Below, piece after piece: positions 16,835-26,361 of a stretch of 64,000 bases of DNA. Source of the stretch: JACRCT01 sp049841135. Lineage in GTDB: Bacteria; Myxococcota; Myxococcia; Myxococcales; UBA5297. Location: assembly GCA_049841135.1 (NCBI GenBank), contig JASGHK010000005.1, forward strand, positions 372,001 to 436,000, written 5' to 3'. The position numbers were made by a program, and so were the translations under genes. The notes under the pieces were generated by a model. That model worked only from the letters and a program-made list of their open reading frames with translations. It had not been told where the DNA came from and ran no database searches. Position 1 is the first letter of the stretch. Each line of letters opens with the position of its first letter.

Positions 16835-19028
16835 TCAGGCCTTGCCCTTCTCCTCGCCGTAGTAGCGGCCGTAGGAGTAGTAGTAGCCGAGGTAGTACCC
16901 GTATTGACGCTTGTCGATGTCGACGTCGTTTAGAACCGCACCGAGGAGCCGCGCGTTCGCGTCGCGAAGTGAGCTCGTTGCCCGCTCAGCCATGTCGCGG
17001 TCCGTCCGGAGCATCTTCGTGACTAGAATGGTTCCGTCCAATTGGTTCGCAAGGACAAGCGAATCGGTGACCGCGCCAACGGGCGGGGAGTCGAACATGA
17101 CTCGGTCGAACCGCGCAGAGAGTTGCTCGACGACCTTCTTGAAGCTGTCGGTGTGCAACAACTCGGCAGGATTCGGAGGAATTGGCCCAGAAGGAAGCAC
17201 GAACAAGCCGGGAATAATCGTCGACTTGATTGCATCGTCCAGCGTGCTTTCACCCACGATGAGACTGGAAAGGCCCACAGAGTTGGGTACGCCAAAGCTC
17301 TTGTGCAGGCGCGGTCGTCGCATGTCGCTGTCGACAAGTACAACTCGCTGCCCCCCTTGCGCGATGACGATGCCCATATTAATCAGTGTCGTCGTCTTAC
17401 CCTCCTGCGGCCCGGCACTGGTTACCACCAGCCGCCGTGCAGGGTTGCTGGCACTCATGAACATTAGATTCGTGCGAATGGTCCGGCAGCACTCGGCGAC
17501 GGTACTCTTCGGCTGCTCTTGAATGTAGAGATCTCGCTTGGCGGGGTGGGTTGGGTCTCCGCCTGGAATTGACGGTAGCAACCCGAGGAAGTTGAGGCCC
17601 AGCGCTTCGATGTCCTGGTGGCTCTTGACCGTTCTGTCTTGAAACTCGAGCAGAAAGGCAAAGCCAACTCCGACCAACAGCCCCATCAACCCCGCAAGCC
17701 CTAGATTTCGCCGCACATTCGGCTTTACCGGCGCTCGAACGACCTCGGCTTCGTCGAGAATTCGAACATTATTCGCCTTGAGCATTGCGGACAAATCCAT
17801 TTCCTTCATGCGCTTTAGGACGAGGTCGAATAGTCGCTGATTGTTTTCTTCTTCGCGAGCAAAGCGCTTGTAGTCGATTTCCTTCTTATTGGTCTCGAAC
17901 GCTTCTTTCTTGACCCCTTCCAGCATGACCTCGAGGTTCTTCTCGGTAGTCACAACCTCATCAAACTCCGTTAGGTTTGCTATCAAGATTGCATCGATTT
18001 CCTTCTCGAGATTCCTCTTTGCAGCGTCAAGCTTTTCGTTGGCGGCCTTCATCTTCGGGTGCTCGGGACCATACCGCTCGTTGAGCTCAGCCATTCTCAT
18101 TCTGCACAGAGACCAACTGCGACTTAAGTTGATTTACGAATGCGTTCGAAGCAATCACGCCGAGCGCCATCACGTTTTCGAGGTCCTTACTCTCTCGGGC
18201 GGCCTTGATGATCTTCACCTTTGCGTCGAGCTCGGCCTTGCGGGTGCGCACTTTGGTCAAGTTATCGTTGATGGCGATGAGCTTCTGGCTGGTAATCGTT
18301 TGCTTGTTTTCCAACGTCGTGTAGACAAGATCGTTGTCCTTCTTGAAGTTGAATAGAGCGAGTTCGCTCGACGCAAGCTTGGTCTTGAGATCGGCAAGTT
18401 GGTCCTGGAGCCAATCTGCGGCATCCTTGTTGCCGTCGGTGCGCCTGCTTAGGTTGATCTCCTTGTACGAATTGGCGACGGTATTGGCGAGAATGGCTGC
18501 GCGTTCCGGGTCAATGTCTTCTATTGTGATGTTGACGATGCGCGAGTCCTTGACCGGCTGGACTTGGATCATCCCTTGAACGCGAGCCGCGGCGTTTGCT
18601 TGTTCGAGCGCCTTCGCCTGTTGCTCGGGAGGCAACCTGTCGATTCCAAGGAACTTGGTGTCGCGGTTAAGCCCGAGCGTTTCCACGACACTTTCTGCAA
18701 TCTGGCGGCTTCTAATAATTTTGTATTGTGTCTCGTAGAATTCCTTGGAATACCAATAGGACCCGGTTCCGAGATCCACCGCTTCGCGAACCTGCTCGCC
18801 GAGGACAGCGGGAGCGCTGGACTCGATGACGAGACTGGTGGTGGCCGAGTAGATCTTCGGCTGCCGCATCGTGAAGACCGCGGTGACTGCCACCGTAGTC
18901 ACGAAGACCAGGAGGATGACCCACTTCCGCTTGAGCAGGATTTCGACATACTTGCGCAGGTCGATGGGTTGCTCTTCGACGCCAGGCGGCGGTGCTTGTG
19001 GATGGGTCTGCTGAGTACTGGCTTCCAT
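16835..19028 (-). pseudogene. Wzc-type chain-length regulator / tyrosine autokinase, split by a +1 frame break
   Basis: From ATG 19,026-19,028: a proline-rich start, a Wzz domain with first membrane helix KWVILLVFVTTVAVTAVFTM (about residues 35-54) and a coiled-coil periplasmic region, ending at a stop after VSVQNENG (18,087). The adjoining frame continues with MAELNERYGPEHPK, second membrane helix (LGLAGLMGLLVGVGFAFLLE), Walker A SAGPQEGKTTT, Walker A' VVLVDSDMRRPR, Walker B VMFDSPPVG and a C-terminal tyrosine cluster (RQYGYYLGYYYSYGRYYG). Removing one base at about 18,093 gives 730 codons reading VQNRMAELNE, the normal length for BY-kinases. As written, two overlapping half-proteins would result, split mid-coiled coil. 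Role: controls chain length and export with the Wzy polymerase. First gene of the operon. Confidence 0.88.
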
Positions 19029-19498
19029 TCACCCTCATCCTGCCGGGATGCCCCGGCCTTCCGCAGAGCCCGCCCTACAGCAGGCTCTAGTCCGCCTCTG
19101 TCCTAACGCCGCGAGGTTTCTGGTAGGTGCCCCGACTCCCCTAGGAATGTTCAAGCGGCGGACACAGCTATACCCCCAACCCTACCCGGGCTCAAACCCT
19201 TGATAGCTGAGGAGTTCTCGGCTTCCCGGCGAGCGGGCATTCTCGATCCAAGGGAGTGCTGGTACCCCCTTAGCGGGGCAGCCCGCTGTTCACTGACCTG
19301 CCGAGAGAGCGGGAACGGCCGCCATGCGAGCCACCGACCGCGTGGCCCCAGCCTCGGAGAGTTCTCCGACCACCCGCCGGTGCACTGCGGGCGCATCCCA
19401 CCGCAAGCACTCGGCATTTTCCCGCTGCCGCAGCCCGGACGGCCCTCAAGCCACTTAGCCCCTTGGCAACCCCATCGCCCTTTGGGAGCCTCCGGCGC
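19029..19498. other. Intergenic region between divergent units
   Basis: A 470-base gap between the minus-strand polysaccharide operon and the plus-strand gene at 19,499. Apart from the candidate promoter I see no gene, hairpin array or known riboswitch core. It could hold operators for both directions. Confidence 0.5.
19167..19195 (-). promoter_or_regulatory. Candidate sigma70-type promoter of the polysaccharide operon
   Basis: On the minus strand TTGAGC (19,190-19,195) is followed after exactly 17 bases by TATAGC (19,167-19,172), each matching four of six consensus positions. It lies about 140 bases upstream of the Wzc start, in the only long gap before the operon. Transcription would begin near 19,160. 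Sequence resemblance only; high-GC bacteria also use weaker motifs. Confidence 0.4.
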
Positions 19499-19940
19499 AT
19501 GGACTTCGAGGACCGTCTGATCGAGAAGCTGCGCCGCATCGAAGCCCTCTTCGAAGGCGCGACGTCCGAAGGCGAGCGAGCGGCCGCGGGTGAGGCCGCG
19601 AAGCGGGTTCGGGCGAAGCTCGAGCAGCTGAAGCAGTCCGACCCGCCGGTCGAGTTCCGCTTCTCCATCCCCGACCCGTGGTCCCGCAAGCTGCTCGTGG
19701 CCGCGCTACGGCCTGTCGCCCTATCGCCACCGCGGACAGCGCGTGACCACCATCATGGTGAAAGCGCCCAGGACCTTCGTCGACAAGACGCTGCTGCCGG
19801 AGTTCCGCGAGCTGGAGGCCACGCTCATCGAGCACCTGAACGCGGTAGCGGACCGGGTCATCCGCGAGGTGATCGACCCCAACTCCGCCGAGGCGCCGGA
19901 GGTGGAGGCGCCGAAGCAGCTCCCGCCCGGTGGTCAGTAG
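19499..19940 (+). pseudogene. Uncharacterised small protein, broken by a frame break
   Basis: From ATG 19,499 (GGGAG ten bases upstream) the frame gives DFEDRLIEKLRRIEALFEG and KRVRAKLEQLKQSDPPVEF, then PWSRKLLVAA. From about 19,705 the protein-like frame is one base on: YGLSPYRHRGQRVTTIMVKA, then FVDKTLLPEFRELEATLIEH, ending at 19,940. Removing one base gives 147 codons. The helical N-terminus resembles DUF2786-type domains, but I am unsure of the family. It could equally be an intact gene with a sequencing error. No functional context: it is separated from the divergent polysaccharide operon and faces a broken nucleotidyltransferase gene. Confidence 0.55.
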
Positions 19941-20092
19941 GGCCAGCAGGCGCCAGGCCGAGAGCCCGAAACGTCAGCTCCGGCGCCTTGAGCAGGGCCT
20001 CCAGTCGCGGGCTGGGCAGCCTGGCTTGGCGTCATCCCACCCAGCGCAGGGTTCTTCTGTTCGGCCCACTCCCCGACCGCCTTCGGTCGAAT

Positions 20093-20692
20093 TCAGCTGC
20101 CGGAAGGCCTTGGCGCCGCGGCCTCCGCCTGCGCCTTGGCGAGGAGCTCGTCAACGCCGAGCCGGGCCGCCCTGCGCACCAGGTACGCATGCTCGAGCTC
20201 GCCTGCCGAGACCCTGAGGACTCCGACGACGTCGCGCCACTGCGAGGCCGACGCCGCACCGCCCTTCCGGTACCAGACGAGCTTGAAGAGCACGTTGTCC
20301 TCGGGCGACGTAGAGCTGGCGGCCTCCGCCGAGCGACGCCACCCGCTTGCGGGAGAACTCCGACGCCTCGAACTCCATCCCGGCGGCGAAGAAGAGGTCT
20401 ACTTTGGTGACGAGCGGCAGGAATAGACGTTCCAGCTGGACCCGCGTCGGGCCGCGTCCCGGAGCGAGTCTTCGTCCACGGCGAAGTCCGGGCCCAGCGC
20501 TTGGGCGAACGCCTCCACCTGCCGCTCGGACAGGCGGACCACGAAGTCGATGTCGTTCGTGGCGCGGGGCTCGCCCTGCAGGGAGCTGGCGACGCTGCCG
20601 ACCAGGAAGTACTCGGCGCCGACCGACTCCAAGGCCCGCGCGACGAGCAGGGTGACGTCCTCGAGCTCGTCGCCAACTCGCGTGGGGCTCAT
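20093..20692 (-). pseudogene. Nucleotidyltransferase-fold protein with two frame breaks
   Basis: The N-terminus from 20,692 reads RALESVGAEYFLVGSVASSL and ATNDIDFVV, the GS...D-x-D core of nucleotidyltransferases such as the AbiEii/DUF6036 type. Frame then changes near 20,450 (one base missing; continues VQLERLFLPLVTKVDLFFAA) and back near 20,310-20,335 (one base extra; continues SPEDNVLFKLVWYRKGG). The two changes cancel and the span is exactly 200 codons, so an intact ancestor of 199 aa is implied. Such proteins often act as toxins or modify RNA in two-gene modules. The ATG overlaps the stop of the small gene at 20,689-20,973 by four bases. As sequenced it is non-functional. Confidence 0.65.
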
Positions 20693-20973
20693 GGCGATGG
20701 CGTCTTGCCGAAGTGTCTTTGGGCCACATCAAGCCCGTAGAGCAGTTCGGCCAGGCGGAAGCGAATCTCTGCTTCGTCTGCGTCCGGGAACCGCTGCCGA
20801 ATGCCGGCGACAGCGAAGGTGCGAACCCGACGGGACGCCGCCGAGGCGGCGCGCAGCCGCTGGGCGGGCGAGAGCGCGCGTAGGAGATCGAAGTAGCGAG
20901 CGATCTCCGCCGGATGAGTGTCGAGTTCCAAGGCCGGTGGATCGTATGGGTACGCGTGGCAGGAGACAAGCAC
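20689..20973 (-). CDS. Small helical protein, likely partner of the nucleotidyltransferase
   Basis: 94-aa protein of mostly helical character (EIARYFDLLRALSPAQRLRA, FAVAGIRQRFPDADEAEIRF, RLAELLYGLDVAQRHFG). The R-x2-FPDADEAEIRFRLAELLYG pattern recalls short proteins found directly upstream of nucleotidyltransferase genes in many bacteria; I do not know a named family. GTG start at 20,971-20,973; a later start is possible because the first 16 residues look non-conserved. Overlaps the next gene by ATGA, which supports a coupled two-gene module, possibly antitoxin-like. That function is a guess from arrangement. Confidence 0.55.
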   Translation of the reverse strand: MLVSCHAYPYDPPALELDTHPAEIARYFDLLRALSPAQRLRAASAASRRVRTFAVAGIRQRFPDADEAEIRFRLAELLYGLDVAQRHFGKTPSP

Positions 20974-21110
20974 CGGCGGGCGGGGCGCCGAAGAAGTAGG
21001 CCGTGCACGTACTCACCCGAGCCTCGACGTCCTCGACGTCGCTTGACGACCAGCGATGTCAGACCCGAGTGCTAGCGTCCCTTCGCTTTCGAGAAATCGG
21101 GAGGGAGCGC

Positions 21111-22715
21111 ATGGGAATCCACGTCATCCTCGACATCGATCCGGACGGCATCGAGGCGTCCGCCTGGAACGCCATCTACGAGCAGAGCCTCGCCCTGCTG
21201 GAGGCTTGGCAGCCGCGCCTGCTGGGCTACGGGACGCGCCTGGTCGAGGGTGTGCGCGTGCCGCTGTACGCCCGCACCCTGCGCAGCGGCGTGGGCGCCC
21301 CCGACAAGGCCTGCTGGTCGGTCTCCGGGGACCGCGAGAGCCTGCGCACCGCGGAGTGCGCTTCGCTCTACCGGGACCTGAGCCACTACCGGCCCCGCCG
21401 CGCCAAGCGCAGCCAAACCAGCGACCTCTTGCTCAGTGCGGCGCGGCGCGACGACGGCACCTGCGAAGGCGTCCGGGTGTTCGGAGACAAGACCCAGGGC
21501 CACCCCTACCACCTCGCGGTCCTCGCGGCGGCCATGCTGGTCGAAGAGCGCTTCCCGCTGCACGCGATGGCCTGGGGCAACATCGATCGCGGGCAGGCCG
21601 AGAAGGCCAGGTGCCTGGCCGCGCCCATCCTGGGGCGCGAGCTGCCCCTGCCGGTGCGCACCGACCCGCCCCAGCTCCTCGAGCGCCTGCGCCAGGCGTT
21701 CGGGCCCGACGAGCTCGGCGACGCCTTCCTCCGGGTGCACCTGGGAGGTGCCTGGCCAGGCTCGGTCGAGCCGGTGCTGCGCGAGCTGCCAGGAGCGAGC
21801 GGTGCGCGTCCCTGGAAGCGCCTGCTCGCAGGGCACGCGAAGGCCAGCGAGGCGGGCGTGGTCCTCCTGCTCGTGGACTGGCTCAACGCCGGCCGCGACC
21901 TGCGCGAGGCGTGCCGCTTCGCCTGCCTGGACCCCCAAGGCCCGCGCTTCGAGCCCGAGGCGTTCGTCCGCTCGCTCGCGCGCACCTTTGTGGCCATTCC
22001 CCGCTCGGTCCGCGAACCTTTGGACGTGCTCAGCAAGCCCGAAGGGTCGCCGTACACCATCGATGCGGCGCTCGGCTCGGCCTTGCTCGACATGGATACG
22101 GGGGGCCGTCACTTGCGCGTAGGCCGGGAGAAGGCGGCGCTGGAGACCGACCTCGCGGAGGTCTTCGGCGAGCGCGGAGGCCCGCTGGCGACGAGGCTCT
22201 TCGAGCACAGCACGGCGCTCGAAGAGGAGCTGCGCGAGATGGGTGATGCCCTGAGCCACCTTCTCCCGAAGCTGGCGGAGCAGGGTACCGACGACACCGA
22301 GTCGCTGGCCGCTCTCGAGGCTCCCGAGCGGATGGGGCCGACCCAGCGGCTCAGCGTGCAGGCCGTGGCTTGGTACGTCTCGGAAGGGGTCTCCAGCATG
22401 GAGCGTGAGCCCCCGGAATTCGCGAAGGCGCTGCGCGACCCGCGGCTGGCCCGGCGCATCGTGGCGCATGCCCTGTCCGAGCGCGGGCCGGTGCTCACCG
22501 AGGAAGCCTGGGACGCCTTCCTCGCGGAAACGGACCCGGACGCCCTCGCCTGGTGGTGCACGCTGGCGGCCAGCCCGCTCACCGAGCTGCACCTGTCGCA
22601 GGTGCGCCGGGCCCTGCTCGAGAACGCGCGGCTGCGCGCCGCCTCGCGCGACCCGAAGCAAAGGTCCGAGTGGGCCAACCTGCTCGAGAAGGCTCGCAAA
22701 CGCAGGCCGGAGTGA
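21111..22715 (+). CDS. Uncharacterised 534-aa protein
   Basis: I do not recognise a named family. The start ATG at 21,111 has a strong GGGAGGGAG ribosome site. The N-terminus GIHVILDIDPDGIEASAWN, an R-x-YARTLRSG stretch, a central VRVFGDKTQGHPYHLAVLAA, then helical leucine/alanine-rich sequence to the end. No signal peptide or membrane segment, so probably cytoplasmic. Codon use is strongly GC3 throughout, supporting a real gene. The region AMAWGNIDRGQAEKARCLAA precedes a segment with proline-rich turns. Divergent from the nucleotidyltransferase module and followed after 102 bases by an Rpn-type nuclease; no clear operon. Confidence 0.6.
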   Translation: MGIHVILDIDPDGIEASAWNAIYEQSLALLEAWQPRLLGYGTRLVEGVRVPLYARTLRSGVGAPDKACWSVSGDRESLRTAECASLYRDLSHYRPRRAKRSQTSDLLLSAARRDDGTCEGVRVFGDKTQGHPYHLAVLAAAMLVEERFPLHAMAWGNIDRGQAEKARCLAAPILGRELPLPVRTDPPQLLERLRQAFGPDELGDAFLRVHLGGAWPGSVEPVLRELPGASGARPWKRLLAGHAKASEAGVVLLLVDWLNAGRDLREACRFACLDPQGPRFEPEAFVRSLARTFVAIPRSVREPLDVLSKPEGSPYTIDAALGSALLDMDTGGRHLRVGREKAALETDLAEVFGERGGPLATRLFEHSTALEEELREMGDALSHLLPKLAEQGTDDTESLAALEAPERMGPTQRLSVQAVAWYVSEGVSSMEREPPEFAKALRDPRLARRIVAHALSERGPVLTEEAWDAFLAETDPDALAWWCTLAASPLTELHLSQVRRALLENARLRAASRDPKQRSEWANLLEKARKRRPE

Positions 22716-22817
22716 CTGGGAGCGCCGTGCTGCGGCCGGCATAGGAGGCCATGGCAGTTCGCCCGCTCGGGCGCGCCCTCCAAATGCGGAGCGGGAGCGA
22801 GTAACCTTGGGGCCGTC

Positions 22818-23719
22818 ATGCTCGCTCGCCTGGATCCCAAGATCGACGTGGTCTTCAAGCTGCTGTTCTCGGCGCCCAGCAACCACGAGTTGCTCGTCTC
22901 GCTGCTGACGGCGGTCCTTCAGCCCACCTCCCCATCGCCATCGCCCAGGTGCTCAACCCCGACATTCCCAAGGACGCGCTCGGCGACAAGGGGATCGTCC
23001 TCGACGTGCACGTGGAGCTCAAGGACGGCCGCCACGTGGACGTCGAGATGCAGTCCGCCCGCCAGGTCTCCTTCTCCACCCGCGCTCTGTACTACCTGGC
23101 CAGGCTGTACTCCTCGAACCTTCACAAGGGCGACGAGTACGACGTCCTGAAGAGCTGCGTCAGCATCCTCATCCTGGGCTATCGGCAGTGGGCGACCGAC
23201 CGGTTCCACTGCACCTTCCACGTCGCGGAGGACCGCTCTCACGAGCGCTTCTCCGACGCCATCGAGATCCACACCATTGAATTGCCCAAGGTGCCCTCGC
23301 TGGGCGCACGCCCGCCTGGAGCAGCGCCCGAGCCAGCGCTGAACGACTGGGGGCTCTTTTTGGCAGCACGGTCCGAAGAGGAGCTGGAGGCCATCGCCAT
23401 GCACAATCCCGACATCGCCAAAGCCAAGTCCGCTTTGGACACCCTCTCCGCTGACCCGCACGCTCGGGAACTCGCCGAGATGCGCTTCAAGGCCGAGGTC
23501 GCCTACCGGCTCGAGATAGCTGCACGAGAGGCCCTGGGCAGAGCTGAGGGCAGAGCTGAGAGCAAGAGGGAGGACATTCTCAAGATCTTCGCCACCCGTG
23601 GCCTCACTGTCTCCGACGCTCAACGCGCGAAGGTGCTCGAGTGCGTGGACCTGAAGACGCTCGACCGTTGGTTCGATCAAGCCGTTCAGGCGACCTCGGT
23701 CGAAGCCGCGCTGGAATGA
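22818..23719 (+). pseudogene. Rpn family PD-(D/E)XK nuclease/putative transposase, with a frame break
   Basis: N-terminus from ATG 22,818: LDPKIDVVFKLLFSAPSNHE, the typical opening of Rpn/TIGR01784 proteins. The protein then continues in another frame from about 22,930: VLNPDIPKDALGDKGIVLDV, HVELKDGRHVDVEMQ (the PD-(D/E)XK catalytic core: D...E-x-Q), RALYYLARLYSSNLHKGDEY and a C-terminal Glu/Arg-rich stretch. Adding one base in the CCCC run near 22,930 gives 301 codons. These proteins are recombination-promoting DNA endonucleases, often found as decaying copies. The start at GTG 22,949 alone would lack the N-terminal helix but keep the catalytic residues. Confidence 0.75.
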
Positions 23720-23812
23720 CGGATCCCCCAGGTAGGCGCATCCGTCCTCGCTTCCGCGCAGAAGGTCTCTCCGGCGCAAGGCTGCCCCCTCGACGAACTC
23801 GGGGCGTCGGGC

Positions 23813-26105
23813 CTACCCCAGCAGCTCCCGCCGCAGCGCCGCGACGTCCGCCCGCTCGGCTTCCGGCAGCCGGCGCTCCATCTGCTCCAGCTCCTTGAGC
23901 AGCGCCTCGACCCGCGAGCGCCCCTCCTTCGAGCTGGCGGCCTGCCGTGGCGTCTTCCCGCCCAGCGCCGGGAGCTTCTGATCCATCCACGCCCGGTAGT
24001 GCTGCGCCTTGTGCTCGCGCAGCGCCTCGAGCATCTCCGGCGTCATCGGCGGCAGCTTTCGCTCGGCCTTGGAGCTCTTCGGGTGCGCCGCCGAGGTCGG
24101 GTCCACATGATCGCGCAGCCGGTGGACGAGCGCCTTCCCGCACGCCTCCTCCACGCGCCGCCGCAGCGCATCCGCCCGTCGCACCGAGTTGGTCTCCAGG
24201 CGCAGCCCGTCCTCTCCCACGACGACCCGCCCCAGGACCGACCGCCCCATCTCGGCGTCTCTCGGCTGCTCCCCCAGGATGGCGAAGCAGCGCTCGCTCG
24301 CCCCCGCCTCGCCGCCACCCTCATCCACCTGGGCGTCCTCCCCGAACGCGCGCAGCAGCCTGGCCTCGATCGCCGCGCGCTCGCCCTTGGGGAAGCCGAA
24401 GCAATCCTGCGTGAAGAGCAGCGGGTCGCCGTCGGAGTTGCAGAGTCGGACCGGCGCCTCGCGGCGCTTCTCGTTCTCGCGCACCGCCTTCTGCCAGGCC
24501 GCGAGCAGCAGCTTCTCGCTCTCCTGCTCCCGCAGGAGCGCCACGGGCACCGCCCCGGGCTCCACCTTGAGCGCGCGGCAGACGGAGCTGACCACCTCGT
24601 CGGCGGCCACCGGCGCCAGGTAGTGCGTGTAGGTCCCTGCCAGCAGCCAGGCGCCGCGGAAGCGGACCACGGCCGAGTACAGCACGTGGCCCCGCTCGAC
24701 GTTGACGGAGCCCCGCCGCTCGACGACGCGCCGGCGCTCCCCGGTGAGCAGGTCGCGCAGGTCCAGCGCCTCGCCCGGCGTGACCGCCTCGATCTCCCAG
24801 GCGCCGAGCCAGGACTCGCTCTGCGCCTCGAGCCAGGCGCGCTCGGGCTCGTTGAGGAGTCGGGCCTGCTCCTCGAGGTACCACTCCACCAGCCGCCGTC
24901 CCTGGACGCGGTAGCGGTAGACCGACCAGGGGATGGAGAACGGCACGTGGTTCTGGAAGGCCTTGACGCTCTTGGTCACCTCTTGCCAGCGCTTGCCGAA
25001 CTTGCCGAACGCGTAGCCCCACATCGCCAGCGTGACCCGCGACTCGACCTCGACCGACTGCTCCGCGGCGTCGGCCCTCGTCGCCAGCGACGGCTTGGGC
25101 GCGGAGGGCCGGAACGGGAAGCGCGCGGTGGCGGTGGCGGGGCTGTCGGGGAGCACCGCGCTGGCCTCGGCGCTCTCGCCGCGCTCGAGGGCGTCGCCGT
25201 GGCGCTCGAAGAGCTCGGCCAGCGCCAGCGAGATCGCCGCGAGCCGGTCGATCTCCAGGGGCTCGATGGGCCGGCCGACGGCGTCGCGGTCGACACACAT
25301 CCAGACCGGGTAGGCGTCGTGGGCGGCGAGCGGCCAGGCCTGCGAGGCCACCTCTTTCTGCATCGCCTCGGGGACGTCGCCGCGCTTCTCGAAGTTGAGG
25401 GCCATATGGCTGGTCCCCAGGTCGATGGGCGTGTCGTCCTCGGGGAGGCCGTTCGCCGTGGAGGCGGCGTAGATCTCGAAGGCCATCATGGACGGGAAGA
25501 GCACGAAGCCGTAGCTCTGCTTCATCGCTCCGATGACCGACACACAGGCGCCCTCGAGCCCCAGCTCCGGCACGTCGACCTGGATGAGTTGGGAGTCGTT
25601 GAAGCGCTTCCACGGCGCGCGGCGGAAGAGCTCGGCGGCGGCGCCGAAGAGGCGGCGGACGCCAGGCTCGGGCAGGCGGCCGCCATCGAGGTAACTCGGC
25701 TCTTCGTCCTCGCCCCTGGCCAGGCTGCGGTACAGGTCCGCCGCGACCGCGTCGGCCTCGGGCGTCGGGGCGACCTCCACCGGCAGCTCGGCGCCGAACT
25801 CGTCGCGAATCTCTTCGGCCAGGGCGGGGGTCGCCACGCGGACCCGGTCGGGGGTCCGCGGCGGGCCAGCTTGGGGTTCCTCGATGGCGTGGCGCAGCGA
25901 CTCGCCGAACGAGAATGGGCGAGCGGCGATCGACGATGTCCATGCCGACGATGACGCCGGTGGGCAGCTCGAGCCACAGGAACATCTCGGGGCGGTGGGA
26001 GCCGCCCTCGTGGACGTAGGCCGGAGAGAGCAGCCGTGCGCCCACCCACTCCAGTGTCTGCCTGGAGCCGTGTCCTGCCTGCTTCGGGGTCTGTCGCTTG
26101 GCCAT
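23813..26105 (-). pseudogene. Large uncharacterised protein with one frame break near its N-terminus
   Basis: Start ATG 26,103-26,105 reads AKRQTPKQAGHG, then RPEMFLWLELPTGVIVGMD. At about 25,913 the frame must move by one base (SP then FSFGESLRHAIEEP) to continue to 23,813; removing one base gives 764 codons. The body has a long soluble region and a C-terminus reading HYRAWMDQKLPALGGKTPRQ and AASSKEGRSRVEALLKELE. The W...P-L-GGKTP-x-A pattern recalls the C-terminal domains of SEC-C-linked and MbcA/ParS-like proteins, but the overall family is not recognised. Convergent with the Rpn gene. The loss of frame may be a sequencing error because the remaining 690 codons are clean. Confidence 0.65.
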
Positions 26106-26259
26106 GGAGGTCCGTCTCGCGGGGAAAGTGGGGCCGGCAAGCTACCCGATGAGAAGCACCGCCGAGAACCGCAAGTAGCTGCTCAGGCCAGTTGCGCGCC
26201 ACTCTGCCTCGCGGAGCGCCGGCCATCGGGCCGGCAGCTGCCTGCAACGCCACACCGAG

Positions 26260-26298
26260 CGCTTCAAGGACGCTCGGACCCGGCACAAGGCCGGGGCT
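26260..26298. repeat. Hairpin repeat, second copy at 40,401-40,441
   Basis: The 24 bases 26,275-26,298 are an exact reverse complement of 40,401-40,424, and the similarity continues imperfectly to 26,260. The core CCCGGC-ACAAG-GCCGGG folds as a hairpin. It lies 64 bases beyond the 3' end of the minus-strand lipoprotein gene and may terminate transcription. Confidence 0.6.
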
Positions 26299-26361
26299 CC
26301 GAGCACAGGATTGGACGCTCAGTAGGGATTGAGCTCTGGCCCCTCGACAAGCTCGGGGTGT

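Noticed and set aside
20032..20676. Minus-strand 214-aa protein
   Set aside because: Arg/Ser-rich shadow of the broken nucleotidyltransferase gene.
24321..26105. 594-aa minus-strand protein in the frame of ATG 26,105
   Set aside because: After about 25,913 it becomes Arg/Gly/Ala-rich low-complexity sequence; the real protein continues in the neighbouring frame.
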